Source: Bathymodiolus brooksi
Taxonomy: Eukaryota; Mollusca; Bivalvia; Mytilida; Modiolidae
Direction: 5' to 3'
Assembly (NCBI GenBank): GCA_963680875.1
Contig: OY804586.1
Coordinates: forward strand, 53,354,203 to 53,418,202
Length of the DNA: 64,000 nucleotides
Below are positions 47,559 to 58,350 of the stretch, one piece after another. The notes under the pieces were generated by a model. That model was not told the DNA's origin and did not search any database. It saw nothing but the letters and a program-made list of their open reading frames with translations. The translations under genes were made by a program, and so were the position numbers. Position 1 is the stretch's first letter. Every line of letters starts with the position of its first letter.

Positions 47559-47669
47559 ACTTGCCCGAAAGCCAAATTTAGAATAATTTTCTATTTATTC
47601 AAACAAATTCTTTCATAATTTTCACTTGTCCGAATCCAGTTTTACTTGTCCCGGGCTTCGGGCAAGTGG
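47559..47669. mobile_element. Short inverted-repeat element (~110 bp)
   Basis: Left end 'acttgcccgaaagcc' and right end, inverted, 'acttgcccgaagccc' bracket AT-rich sequence with an inner 'cacttgtccgaatcc'. Typical of a tiny MITE; target duplication unclear. Confidence 0.5.
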
Positions 47670-48535
47670 GTTAGCATGAAGACTGCACACACATTAATAT
47701 TTCTTAGAATTGATCCTAAGTAACAAACCTGCAAAGAGATGACCTTAAAATATGCTACACATAAGTCTAAAGGCAGAAATATATTTAAAAGTAGAGTGCT
47801 ATCAATTTTACACCAATTTAACAGGATTATTGGTTTTAGTAATAATTATACCACGGTTTTCTAAGTTAAGTTAAACGTTTAAACAAAGCGTCAGATTGTT
47901 CAACTCGGAACACTGAGGAATAAATGATTTGTAACATGAAGCCATGTGCAATATCACATCCAGGTCATTGATTATTGCACGGCTCTCTGAGAGTAATAAA
48001 ACAATAGTCCAGATTTAAAGTGTGCAATATCTCTTATGTGTGTGTATTATTTCATAATTCTAACTTCTTAGCTGTTGCTTACATTCTGGTATATAAACCC
48101 AAAAAGACCAAAGGAAAAGAATGGATTCATGTTACAACAAGTATTTAAGGCATCTAAAGTATGCAAGTTTTGTTAAAAGAGATGATTGGGTTTCTCGGAG
48201 TAAAAATAAACATTTGAATACAATTCAAAGTACCGTATTTGGTTTTGTATAATGATCACCATTTTGGCTAGCCAGAACCAGTTTTAATAAATCAGATTAT
48301 CAGAAAGTTTATTGAGTTATTAGTCTTTAATCGTCACTTTCAGCCTGAAATACCACCTGTGACCTATATTAACAGGGATGATTTTTCAGTTTCTTAATTG
48401 ATTTCAGCTATTTTCCTCTGAAATTTTTATTCTGAAAGTTGCTGGACATGATCTGAACAGGTAAAATATAGAGGATTTGAAAGGGGGTGTAGATGGTTTC
48501 AGCTATTTTAATTGATTTTCAGTTATTTCATTTTC
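47670..48535. other. No feature recognised
   Basis: AT-rich intronic sequence without recognisable repeats or exons. Confidence 0.5.
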
Positions 48536-49905
48536 TAACCAGAGCCTATCACCAATATGGCATGGGTTCGTGCCCGGCTTTGTAAATTACAAACTAGAGG
48601 CTCCCAGGAGCCTGTAATCACTCACCTGGTTTTCAATCTGACATCTAAAGTTGATAGAAAATGGGGGTGTTACACATAATTTTGAAAGTGGGCCACCCAA
48701 AGATTATTTCAACTCAAATTTCTGAGCAAAAGATTTTGATGTGATTTTTATCTCATAATATTCCTAAACGGAATAAACTGGCTGAAAAAATCTCACAGAA
48801 AAAACCCAGAATATATGTTAAACTACTCCTTGCCATATAGCTGCAGTTAAAATTTGAGTTCATTTTGATTTGTAATAAAGCGGAAATTGACAACTAAAGA
48901 CATTTCTATTTTTAGTAACATCAGCCATCTTGAATGGAGGGCGGGGCTGTCGGACACAATATTGAAAGGGGACCACCCAAGGACCATCCCAGCCAAATTT
49001 ACTTTAATTTGGTTCAGTGGTTTCAGAGGAGAAGATTTAAATGTAATCTTTTATCAAAATATGTCTAATTTGTATAATCAGTATAAATCGGTTGAAAGAA
49101 AAATTTCACAGAAAAACCCAGAATATATGTTAATCTACTCATTGTTATGTAGCTGCAGTTAAAATTTGAGCTCAATTTGATTTATAATAAAGCAGCAATG
49201 GACAATTGAAGAAATTTATATTTTTAGTAACAGCAACCATCTTGAATGGAGGGTGGAGCTGTTGGACACAATTTTGAAATGGGACTACCCTGCCAGGTTT
49301 GGTTTAATTTGGTTCAGCGGTTTCAGAGGAAAAGATTTAAATGTGATCTTTTATCAAAATATGCCTAATTTGCTATAATTGGTATAAATCGGCTGAAAGA
49401 AACATTTCACAGAAAAGCCCGGAATATATATATGTTAAACTACTCATTGTCATGTAGCTGCAGTTAAAATTTGAGCTCATTTTGGTTTATACTAAAGCAG
49501 CAATGGACAATTGAAGACATTTCCATTTTTAGTAACAGCAGCCATCATGAATGGAGGGCGGGGCTGTCGGACACAATTTTGAAAGGGACCCATCCAAGCG
49601 GGGCTGTCGGACACAATTTTGAAAGGGACCCACTCAAGGACCATCCCTGCCTAATTTGCATAATCGGTATAAATCGGCTGAAAGAAAAATTGCACAGAAA
49701 AACCCGGAATATATGTTAAACTACTCCTTGCCATGTAGCTGCAGTTAAAATATGAGCTCATTTTGACTTATACTAAAGCAGCAATGGACAATTAAAATTT
49801 CATCCTCCCTTTATTCTATTTTCAGCTTGGCGGCCATCTTGGTTGGAAGTCGGGATAACCGGACACAATTTTGGTAGGGGGCCATCCAAGGACCATTCCA
49901 ATCTA
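48536..49905. repeat. ~300-bp bivalve-type repeat, 3-4 tandem units behind a SINE-like start
   Basis: Starts with 'caccaatatggcatgggttc' + 'gtgcccggctttgta', matching the 3' half of the tRNA-like head at 63,370. Units then repeat at about 48,798, 49,120, 49,418 and 49,698, each with 'gaatatatgttaaactact', 'tagctgcagttaaaatttga', 'agcagcaatggacaatt', 'ggcggggctgtcggacacaa' and 'accacccaaggaccat'. In the third unit a 40-bp piece ('gcggggctgtcggacacaat') is doubled. The same family flanks the 52-bp satellite and closes the window. Confidence 0.85.
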
Positions 49906-50139
49906 TGAATCTAGAAATTTTAGCAGGGGCACCTGTTTAACAACTGTCATTCCTGCTAATTAATGTATTTTGGATTTCAAACCCTCTCCCCCTTTTTCCC
50001 CTTTACACTTTTAAACCTGGAAATATTCCTCCAAAAAATGAAAGAATAACAAAGTTGCATGATAAAGGTGACTGTGACAACCCAAAATAAACAAGACTTA
50101 CCAAGAAAAAACATAGTTTAGGTTGTAGACAATACATAC

Positions 50140-50222
50140 CTTCCTTCTGAAGAGAAATCCCATAGAGTTCTCTGTTACGTTCTAGGACAACTGTTGAGTA
50201 TGTTGCACCACAATCCAATAAT
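50140..50222 (-). CDS. Internal coding exon of the minus-strand gene (exon B)
   Basis: An 83-nt exon between acceptor 'ccttttactttgtacag' and donor 'GGAAG|GTATGTATTG'. With two bases carried from exon A it encodes (R)LLDCGATYSTVVLERN, then RELYGISLQKE, leaving one base for exon C. The other frames contain stops. The sequence looks like folded globular protein (mixed hydrophobic and charged, one Cys), unlike transposon text nearby. I cannot name the family. Confidence 0.65.
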
Positions 50223-51037
50223 CTGTACAAAGTAAAAGGTTAAGATATCATAAACATACATAGAGATAAAATATGAATTAAATAAACAATTATTCTATAC
50301 TGCAATTGAAAACTGAGTTGTTTTCCCCTTTCAAATTTAATTCATAATAAAGTGATTTCTTGTGTAAAATACCATTTTTTTCTATTCAATAGTTTGCCAT
50401 TTTAAGTAGAGATAAAAACAAATTAAATTACATGCGCGAATATTCAATTCAAAGTTTAAAATACTGTAATATAATAAAAACAGATAAAAATCCATCTTTA
50501 AGACTCCAAATTCATGAGTAAAAAATCTGCACTAGTCAATGGGTCAATGGGAGGTAACTCTATATTTTTTTTTGGTCAAATAAATCGCCATTTCAAGGGT
50601 AATTCAGTGACAATTTTTTTCAATTTCAGAACCGATTAAAATTCACATTGGACAGTTTGCATAAAGAGAGGAGATAGATGTGGAATTACATATTCTATGA
50701 GCACAGGCAAGCCAATCCTCAGTATCAGGGTATATTATTGTGGGATTTAGACAATAAAGAAAAACGTGGTTGGGGGAATAGACAAAAAGTAAAATGCAAC
50801 AAATATAGGTACATATCTCAGCTGTATACTCTATAAAATATAAAATGAGCTAGAGGAAGGAAGACCAGGACATAAACCCTAAAAAATAAATACCGTTGCT
50901 CATGTTGGCCCGAGTTATTCACTAATAGAATACACAGGTTTCAGGAAAATACTTCTCGACTGCTATATTCCTGCTCTTAGTGTATCGAGTCTACAAAAAT
51001 AAAGAGCAAATAATGTGTGAAATACAAAACATTTTAT
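50223..51037. other. Intron, no feature
   Basis: AT-rich; 'ggtaactctatattttt' and similar motifs carry no identifiable meaning. Confidence 0.5.
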
Positions 51038-51235
51038 GAAACGAATATGTCTCCCCTCCTTATATAGTTTTTTTTTGGTCAGCATTGTCTCCCTTCCTTA
51101 TATATATATTTTGGTCAACATTGTCTCCCCTCCTTATATATATATTTTGGTCAACATTGTCTCCCCTCCTTCTTAGTTTTTTTTGGTCAACATTGTCTCC
51201 TTTCCTTATATAGTTTTTTTTGGGTCAAAATTGTC

Positions 51236-51266
<31 letters not shown>

Positions 51267-51505
51267 TTAGGTTTTTTTTTGGTCAACATTGTCTCCCCTC
51301 CTTATATAGTTTTTTTTTGGGTCAACATTGTCTCCCCTCCTTATATAGTTTTTTGTTGTTGTTCAACATTGTCTCCCTTCCTTATATAGTTTTTTGTTGT
51401 TGTTCAACATTGTCTCCCTTCCTTATATAGTTTTTATTGTTGTTCAACATTGTCTCCCCTCCTTATAGTTTTTTTGTTAACATTGTCTCCCCTCCTTATA
51501 TAGTC
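51038..51505. repeat. ~40-bp tandem array with a C-homopolymer
   Basis: About 11 units of 'tggtcaacattgtctcccct' + 'ccttatatagttttttt'. One unit carries a C-run of about 30 bases (51,237-51,266). The T-run and the 'tgttgttgt' variant differ between units. A proline-rich ORF here results from the C-run. Confidence 0.9.
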
Positions 51506-52044
51506 TTTTTAAATACATAAAATAAACAAATAGAACATTTAACAACTTACAGGATTACTAAATTTTGTCAACATGAATGAATTATAAATATAATATTGAT
51601 TTCTAGTTTTAATTTCTGTGATTAAAGTGAGAAACAGAATGAATTGTTTTTTCAGTAAATATATAGATATAGCCTGGAAGACCATTCTGTGACTGAGAAA
51701 TGTAGAGAAGAGCAATGCTTTACTTGTGTCCCAAGTGTAGTGTTTGATAGTCTCTCATGATCACTTACATCCATATCCTTTCTTACTAGTAATTTCTTTA
51801 TTCAAATAATTCTTATGAAAATTAGTTATCATTCTTTGTAAAAAAAATATCTCGGGGGGGAAAACTGCATCAGATATTGATATGAATGTAAATGAATTTA
51901 TAGTTCATGCTTATCCTATACAAATTGAGGAATTTTTATTGAGGTTCTCACATTTAACAAATTATTTGGATCGTTATGTAGCTTCAGTTTGGCAGAGTAG
52001 ACTTGTAAATATAAAAAGTATCCCAAAAGAGAATTTTTACTTAC
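51506..52044. other. Intron, no feature
   Basis: Contains a 78-codon plus-strand ORF (from 51,882) with no domain I recognise; it is likely chance. Confidence 0.45.
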
Positions 52045-52400
52045 CACTCTCTTCTCGATGCAATTTCTTTTTAATCTTTGACATCTTCCCCACCCTGTCC
52101 CTCCCCCCAGAGTGACCCAAGTGTAGCTCCTGACACTTCGGTCATTATCTCCCTTGTCGAACTACGCCAGCGTTGTAGTTCAACTTAGGAGATCACGACA
52201 CCCCAAAAATAGGACCCCAGTGTAGCTGCTGACACCTGTTCCTCCCCACCGCCCCCTAGTCAAGGTACACAGAGCATAGTACCCAAGAGACGTGGCCCCC
52301 AAATGAAACGCCTGTCATTTGGATATTGCCTAAATGCACTCGGACATCTAAGCATAGGGGGACGTTCATAGATGTGAACCCCAAACACACCAGGCTTAAC
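52045..52400 (-). promoter_or_regulatory. GC-rich island with candidate start exon
   Basis: 52,090-52,400 is much richer in G+C and CpG than its surroundings. At its lower edge the minus strand shows AAG-ATG with codons for MSKIKKKLHREES, then a strong donor 'AGTG|GTAAGTAAAA' (52,084-52,045). This resembles a promoter plus first coding exon. Against it: the next minus-strand exon (50,140) is not phase-compatible, and upstream purine-rich sequence offers no acceptor if the exon were internal. An inverted word 'gaactac…gtagttc' lies at 52,159-52,182. Confidence 0.3.
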
Positions 52401-52434
52401 TTTGTATGCTTTAGTTTGTCCAAGAACAAATAGT

Positions 52435-52640
52435 TCTACCTACCTCTTCCCAAGATCAAATTGTTCTCTGAATAGAGGTGGGTGCATCAAACAAGACAGG
52501 TTCCAACTGTTCCTTGGTTACAGGTAGTTGTCCTTGGAAAAGGTCATTGCATTTGAACATGTCCTCTGAACAGAAGTGGTTGCATCAGAACAAGTCAAAT
52601 TGTTCCCTTGATCGAGGCAATTGTCGGGTCTGGTTATGTA
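52435..52640. repeat. Imperfect ~80-90-bp tandem modules
   Basis: Words such as 'aagatcaaattgttctctga', 'gtgggtgcatcaaacaag', 'gtggttgcatcagaacaagt' and 'caaattgttcccttgatcg' recur at roughly 80-100 bp. The 66-codon ORFs on both strands follow from this repeat. Confidence 0.45.
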
Positions 52641-53159
52641 CAGTAGAGAATTGCAGGAATATTTTAATATGTAGTTGAAAGTTTCTTGTTTGCAAATCAA
52701 TGTGAATCTGTCCAATTTTTTTTAAAGTTTATATTGGTTTTTCTGCCAGATATCTAGTTATAAATAGACGAGGGTCATTAAATACCAATCCTTCCTAATT
52801 GTACCCATCACAAGCCAGGAGACACAATTTCCTTCAGCCTTTCATGTGTTTTTTGCACTTAGTGTTTGAGATTTGCAAGTAGTTGTGTGTTGTTATAGCT
52901 ATTTGTAAACAACCATTAGCATTTGATGTGGTTTTTATGTTGTCATGGTTACTAATATTGATAACCATTAGCATTTTATTTTCAATGTATCCTGAACTTA
53001 AAATAAAAAACTGCAAAAAGAAATCTTCAACTTATGCATTTTATTTTTATTCACCTTCATATTATTCAATACATTATCTACAGATTATTATTGCCATATT
53101 TCAGATTTTCAAACCCTGATATTAAAACTGAACAAGATATGATTATAATCTAACGATTA
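52641..53159. other. Intron, no feature
   Basis: AT-rich. 'taaccattagcat' appears twice (52,910 and 52,962). The 78-codon ORF at 52,883-53,119 is hydrophobic but AT-driven. Confidence 0.45.
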
Positions 53160-54079
53160 TGAAGTCTCCCAAACCGGCCACTGACAACCGGATTAAAAAA
53201 TATATTAAAAGCTACCTTTGAAATCGAACAATGTTGAATTTGTGCAGCATTGTGGCGGCCATTTTGAAAATGGCGACCGGTATAAATTTTTCGATGTCAG
53301 GAATCAATTCGGGACATCATAATCTACCCACATATGAAATGTCGTTGAAATCGGACAATGATGAATTTGTGCAGAATTGTGGTGGCCATTTTGAAAATGG
53401 CGACCGGTATAAATTTTTCGATGTCGGGAATCAATTCGGGACATCATTATCTACCCACATATCAAATTTTGATATCGGACAATGTTGAATTTTTGCGGTA
53501 TTATGGCGACCATTTTGAAAATGGCGACAGGTAGACATTTTTCAATGTCGGGACATCATTATCTACCCACATATAAAATTTTGATGATATCGTACAATGT
53601 TGAATTTTTACCGCCCATTTTTTATGCCATGTTTTGGCAGCCATTTTGAAAATGGCAGACATCTCGAAAATTTTGAAACCCAGAATTGATCCTCTAATGG
53701 TGACCTATTACTATGTCAAATCTTATTTCTCTATCATTATCCATTTAGAAGTTATCAACATTAACGTACGAAATTTCTACTTTCCCCATAGGATTCTATA
53801 GTAACCCCCACCCCCTTTGAACCCCTCAAAATATGACTTTGACCCCCTTTACCACAAAGCTGAAAACTTTAGGACCAACTAGAAACATATATCTATAACT
53901 CCACCAAGTTTTATGAAATTCTGTCCAGGAGTTCCTGAGATCTGCCGTGGACAAGTTCATGTGCTACGGAAAGAAAGAAAGAAAGGAGGAGGAGGAGGAG
54001 GAGAATAATAATAATAATAATAATAATAAGAAACGGAACAAAAACAATAAGTCTCCAAACGTTGTTTGGGAGACTTAAT
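53160..54079. mobile_element. 920-bp element bounded by inverted 'aagtctcccaaac'
   Basis: Left end 'GAAGTCTCCCAAAC', right end 'GTTTGGGAGACTTAAT'. Inside are four units of about 125 bp centred on the perfect palindrome 'CCATTTTGAAAATGG' (53,257, 53,385, 53,509 and 53,641), with 'tttttcgatgtc', 'gggacatcat' and 'atctacccacat'. Near the right end come purine microsatellites (gaaa, gga, ata). The microsatellite 3' part plus a terminal 'caaacgttgtttgggagact' hairpin is unusual for a classical MITE. Class uncertain. Confidence 0.65.
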
Positions 54080-54600
54080 AATACATAAATAAAACTTGTA
54101 TCTGTCTGCATCAATGGATTTAAACAACATTCAATAAATCATTTAAAAAAAAAACAACATTCAATAAATCATTCACAAGTCAAAATACAAATATGATTAA
54201 AGTTTTCAATCAAATAAAATTCCTTTGGATTACAGGGATTTCTTCTATTTTTCTTGGCATTCTTCCAAGCAACAAATGGTTATCTTCCAGACTTTAGGAA
54301 ATAAATGATGTTGGCAATCTTCCAGACTTTAGGCAGTAAATGATATTGGCAATCTTCCAGACTTTAAAGACATCAGTATTTTCTATAAAAACAAAACAAT
54401 ATTATATTTATAGTTATCTAAATAATATCCTTTCATGTACATTAAATTGGAAACTGGAAACAGTAGATTAGTGGTAAAACATGAACGTGTAGACAGATCT
54501 ATGTCTCACCTGCCCCCTGCAAATTGCTTGTGCGAAATATTTTTTTAGACAATAAATGAATGTACTGTACCACGAATCTGTACCAGGTCCATCATCAAAG
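54080..54600. other. Intron with three short repeats
   Basis: 'atcttccagactttag' occurs near 54,283, 54,310 and 54,351. 'caacattcaataaatcatt' is doubled at 54,126-54,170. No gene. Confidence 0.5.
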
Positions 54601-54768
54601 TACAGTAAAACCTGTATTAAGAGGTCACCTTTGTTTCAAAGAAAAAGTGGCCTTATAAGAAAGGTGACCTCTTAGAAGAGGTTAAATTCATATTACATTT
54701 TCTACGACGTGACAAGAAAAAGGTGACCTTTAAATACAGGTGACTGCATGGGCAGGTTTGACTGCATA
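54601..54768. mobile_element. MITE family T1
   Basis: Begins 'TACAGTAAAACCTGTATTAA' with 'gaggtcacct' and ends 'caggtttgactgcata', related to the elements at 37,913 and 8,705. Several inner 'aaggtgacctcttagaagag'-type words make it foldback-like. Confidence 0.65.
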
Positions 54769-55790
54769 GACCAAATATGGTGAACCTAGGTTGTAGAAAC
54801 TTGCCCAAGGCCAAATAAACAAATATGTGTGTTTACGGTCACATGTCAAAAAAATCTAGGGTCGGTCGGTCAGCATTAATTTTTATTTTTTTATTTTTCT
54901 ATTTATTATCGACAAAACCGGAAATAGTCGTTCCCGGTCAGCCATCATTTGTTGAAGCTGTTTTATGATGAGTTACACAGTTTTTCTACCTTCTTTGCTC
55001 TCAATTTCGACAAAAAGCTAGCGGTTGAATAAATAAAACATTGCTGCTGATTAACAACAAAAAGATTATCTGAATTCTGTGTAAAAATTGATAGGGTCGC
55101 TAGCAAAAATTAGGGTCGAAATAATTGCCAATAAAAAAGGTTAGGGTCGGCGGCTGAAAAATAGGGTCGGTCGGGTGACCGTAAACACACATATTTTTTT
55201 ATTTGGCCTAATCAGCAAAACCTAACATAAATTTAACAAAGTCAGCAGACTGAAAATGAGGTGAAGGGCATGGTGAACCTAGGTGGTATGGTACATAGTG
55301 GAGAAACTGACCTAATCATGTTTAACAACACCGGTAGACTGAAAATGAGGTCAAAGATAGGTGACACATGCAAGTCTGACAGGTACCTTCCATGATAAAT
55401 GTTTGGACCAAACATGGTGAACCTAAGTTGTAGGGGGTGGAGAAAGTGACTCCATAATATAAAATCTGTAGATCATGAAAATGAGGTCAATGTTAGATGA
55501 CATATGCCTGACTGACATGTAAACACCATGATAAATATGTGGATCAAGTACAAAATGTATGATGAACCTACATTGTATGGTAGTGGAGAAAGTGACCCAA
55601 GCATGAAAAATTGATGCAAATTTATCAAAGCCAGTAGACTGAAAGTGAGGGTCAAGGTCAGGTGGCACATGCCTGGTGAACCTAGGTTGTATGGTAATGG
55701 TAAAATGACATAATCACAAAAACTTGGCACAAATTTAATAAAGTAAGTAGACCATGAAAATGAGGTCAAGGTCTAGACTAAGAAAAATTA
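54769..55790. repeat. Tandem 'gaacctaggttgtatgg' repeat, interrupted by a MITE
   Basis: Units of about 110-130 bp carry 'tggtgaacctaggttgta', 'agaaagtgacc.aa.cat', 'caaatttaacaaagtcagca', 'gactgaaaatgaggtcaa' and 'ggtgacacatgcctgactga'. Units begin near 54,777 (interrupted), 55,270, 55,410, 55,562 and 55,676. I recall this as a common mollusc repeat. Small ORFs on the minus strand follow the period. Confidence 0.8.
54808..55209. mobile_element. 402-bp MITE with 35-bp terminal inverted repeats
   Basis: The left 35 bp ('aggccaaataaacaaatat' + 'gtgtgtttacggtcac') equals the inverse of the right 35 bp with one mismatch. Both ends then run into 'agggtcgg' words (seven or so copies overall), probable subterminal motifs. 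It splits a unit of the surrounding tandem repeat. A partial relative lies at 58,004. Confidence 0.88.
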
Positions 55791-55831
55791 TTATATTCAG
55801 TTTTAGATAGATTTTCAGTTGTAACCCATTA

Positions 55832-56098
55832 AAGTAGGGTTAGGAGTTACGGTGGTAAATGCCACTTTCAACAATATTTCAGTCATATCGTGGCAGTCAG
55901 TTTTACTGGTGGAGGAAACCAGAGTACCAGTACCAGGAGAAAACCACCAACCTACCACAAGTCACTGACAAATTTCATCAGAAAAAGTTGCATCGAGTGC
56001 ACCTCGACATTTGAACTCACAACTTTAGTGGTGATAGGCACTGATAGCACAGGTAGTTGAAAATCCAACTACCATATCAACACAACCATGACCTCCCC
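55832..56098 (-). mobile_element. SINE-1 copy, near full length
   Basis: On the plus strand: 'tagggttaggagttacggtg', 'ccactttcaacaatatttca', 'ttactggtggaggaaaccag', B-box relic 'tttgaactcacaac', head 'ggtagttgaaaatccaac' to 'aaccatgacctcccc'. Read on the minus strand the 3' end finishes in CCTAACCCTA. Confidence 0.85.
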
Positions 56099-57175
56099 AA
56101 ATTAACGTAGGACTTCCAATTTTTTTTTAAATGAGCATTGACATACTACCGAAAGCACTCGACACAATCCATTCAGAATTTGGGCCCCTATTAGAACCCT
56201 TTCCGAAATAAAACGAAAAAAATTTATGGCCCACCAACAGCCCATAAAATTTTGACCCCTTTTTCAAATAAAATAGCCAAACAAATGTATGGCCCATCAA
56301 TAACACATAATGAGAAACACTGCCAAAAAACTACCCCGGTACATTAAAATTGGATGAAAGTTTAAAAAGTTCATTTTTGTTTATCCCCCCCCCCCCTTTT
56401 ATGTCAAAAATGGTAATATGCATGTTTCTGATATGAATTTTGCTTAGGAATGCATTAAAAAACTCTGAATGATTAAAAACATAAATGAAGATAATGTTAC
56501 CCATGTTACAACTGGATATAAACTATGGCTTCCATGAATTATTTCGATTCTAGTAGGAAAAATCTAACTTATTTTTTAAAGTGGAAATCAGTCATGGAAA
56601 TGCATTTCATAGCAAAATCCACTAATCTTCATGCTTACAGTTGGTTTTCTTTTATATATAACTACCTACTTTGATGCCATCAAGTTACTGATATTTTCCA
56701 ATTTGATGGCATTTTGAGAAATTATCAACTAAACAAGTAAAATTCTCACAAAATCGTAAATAAATCAGTAACCAGCTTGTGTTAATGTCATCAGCATTCC
56801 TTGTAAACTATGTCACGGGAAAACGCTAAATTACAACAGTCAAAGTCAATAGATGGTTGTCTAAGTATTTATTCCGGGAAAAAATAGAGGTGAAAAAAAC
56901 AATATGGGCATTTTTATGTTTGCATGCACCATGCTCCTGTATGAATACATGAATTCAGTGAGGAATGATGTTTGTAATTTGTTCGTCAATACACGTGCTA
57001 ATTAAAATACATCGTGACTTTTATCATTGTATTATTTATAGAGCCAATGAAGGACATCATGTTAGAATAAATAATATATACACATATATATGGACACACC
57101 CTTTTTGATAACTTTGGGCCTCTTGTTTCTTTTGTGTATTTCTGATTAACAACAAAAAACATAAACTTTGAATGG
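56099..57175. other. Intron, no gene
   Basis: AT-rich; C-run at 56,384-56,395. 56,150-56,300 has 'tatggcccaccaa'/'tatggcccatcaa' as a loose duplicate. No exon-like stretch. Confidence 0.5.
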
Positions 57176-57312
57176 GACCATCCAATGAAAATTCCTACCA
57201 AGTTTGGTTTCAATTGGCCCAGTGGTTTGAGAGAAGAAGATTAAAATGTAAAACTTTGTGGACAACGGACACTAAGTGATGGCAATAGCCCTCACATGAC
57301 CCTTTGGGTCAG
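57176..57312. repeat. End module of the bivalve 'gtggtttgagagaagaag' repeat
   Basis: 'gggaccatccaatgaaaatt', 'ccaagtttggtttcaattgg', 'cccagtggtttgagagaag' and the terminal 'gaccctttgggtcaggtgag' + 'ctaaa' form the characteristic 3' end of this repeat class. Relatives lie at 60.1-61.3 and 63.6-63.8 kb. Confidence 0.75.
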
Positions 57313-57367
57313 GTGAGCTAAATATTCTCTGCATTAAATGTATAATAATTTAATTTGATTTGAATAC

Positions 57368-57466
57368 TGCAATCTGATTGGCTAATCCGCTTGGAGAAAA
57401 TGTTGGTTATACTTGATAACCTGGGTTGGTATTGTGACGTCACCAATATATTCATTCGCCAACGAC
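57368..57466. promoter_or_regulatory. CCAAT-box plus palindromic CRE cluster
   Basis: 'ctgattggcta' (inverted CCAAT) and 'gtgacgtcacc' (perfect TGACGTCA CRE) lie 65 bp apart, next to a foldback element, and 'ggttatacttgataacctgg' sits between them. The pair looks like a transposon-borne or relic promoter. No transcript is evident. Confidence 0.3.
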
Positions 57467-57542
57467 AAATTCAAATAGTCACATGAAATAATCGCAATTA
57501 AAATCGAGGAATCAATAAATTTTGTTGTAAAAATTAAATTAT

Positions 57543-57687
57543 AAGGAATATTTGAAATGTTTGAACAGGTTATACTTGTATAACCTGGTTTGGAACAGTT
57601 TACGCTTTTCATAAACCACTTTGCAGTTTATTAAGCATAACCTGCCCCAAACCAGGTTATATTGTATAATCTGTTCAAAAATTCCTT
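57543..57687. mobile_element. 145-bp foldback element
   Basis: 'aaggaatatttgaaatgttt' + 'gaacaggttatacttgtata' + 'acctggtttgg' is returned in inverse after a spacer of about 25 bp ('…ccaaaccaggttatattgta' + 'taatctgttcaaaaattcc'). Arms are about 60 bp with some indels. A third 'ggttatacttg…aacctgggttgg' word lies at 57,403. Confidence 0.75.
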
Positions 57688-57718
57688 AAATACACAACAA
57701 TGTAAACAAATTATCTAC

Positions 57719-57793
57719 CTGTCAAAGTTTCTGTAAACAGCTTGATGCTGGAGGCAGTATATGTCTGTAATATCACATTAGAACTTGATACAA
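57719..57793 (-). CDS. Candidate exon D, off-phase with the main gene
   Basis: A 75-nt stretch between an excellent acceptor ('tttatttctttgcag') and a good donor ('TTGACAG|GTAGATAA'). Its only open frame (phase 1 in, phase 1 out) reads VSSSNVILQTYTASSIKLF then TETLT. Spliced after exon A it would stop within five codons, so it cannot be a standard exon between A and B. It could join C directly in another isoform, act as a poison exon, belong to another gene, or be chance. Confidence 0.35.
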
Positions 57794-58003
57794 CTGCAAA
57801 GAAATAAAATATATTAGTTTTGCTGTAAACCTTCACATCTTAAATATTAACTCCAATTATGTGTATCCTGTAGTACTCATAATTTGTATAAGATGGCACC
57901 ATATAATGTACAAGAACAAGGGGAGATAATAAGCAAAATTGTATGAACAATAAACAAAAACGAAAAATAAGCAATTTGTACATGATAAAAATGCATTTTT
58001 GCT
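57794..58003. other. Spacer
   Basis: AT-rich; no feature. Confidence 0.5.
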
Positions 58004-58080
58004 AAGGCCAAAAAAATATATGTGTATTTCCGATTACATGGTCTTCAAAATTAGGGTCAAGTAGGTAGGGATGATTATTT
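58004..58080. mobile_element. Single end of the 54,808 MITE family
   Basis: 'aaggccaaaaaaatatatgt' + 'gtatttccgattacatgg' then 'attagggtcaagtaggtagg' is a diverged left end of that MITE. The right end is missing. Confidence 0.55.
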
Positions 58081-58239
58081 TTTTTTTAAACCTACAAGTA
58101 TGCTCCTTCCTCTAAAATCACACAAACTTGTTTGTTTCTTTCTTACTACAGCTTATTAATTATTTGACATGCAGTATAGTACCTTCCTATGGTACCGAGG
58201 GTTCTATCATACCACGGTATTTACATTTCACGCGATTGT

Positions 58240-58350
58240 CAGGGCTTCCACTACTTTCAAATCAGAGGGAGAAGTGACTTCTCTTTCAGGTGCTGACAAA
58301 AGAGAAGTGAGAGACAACAGGGAGAAGTGGTGAGAGTAGAGGGAGAAGTC
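58240..58350. mobile_element. hAT-type end with purine-rich subterminal words
   Basis: 'CAGGGCTTCCACTA' resembles hAT termini (CAGGG/CAGTG). It is followed by four 'gagggagaagt'-like words, comparable in layout to the 'ggcgag' words in the element at 61,829. No partner end found. Confidence 0.4.

Noticed and set aside
51183..51389. Proline-rich ORF as a small secreted protein
   Set aside because: The proline run is a C-homopolymer in a ~40-bp tandem repeat.
52045..52084. First exon (MSKIKKK…) of the minus-strand gene ending at 44,189
   Set aside because: Its phase-1 exit does not fit exon B (needs phase 2), and exon A upstream fits B perfectly; kept only as a weak independent candidate.
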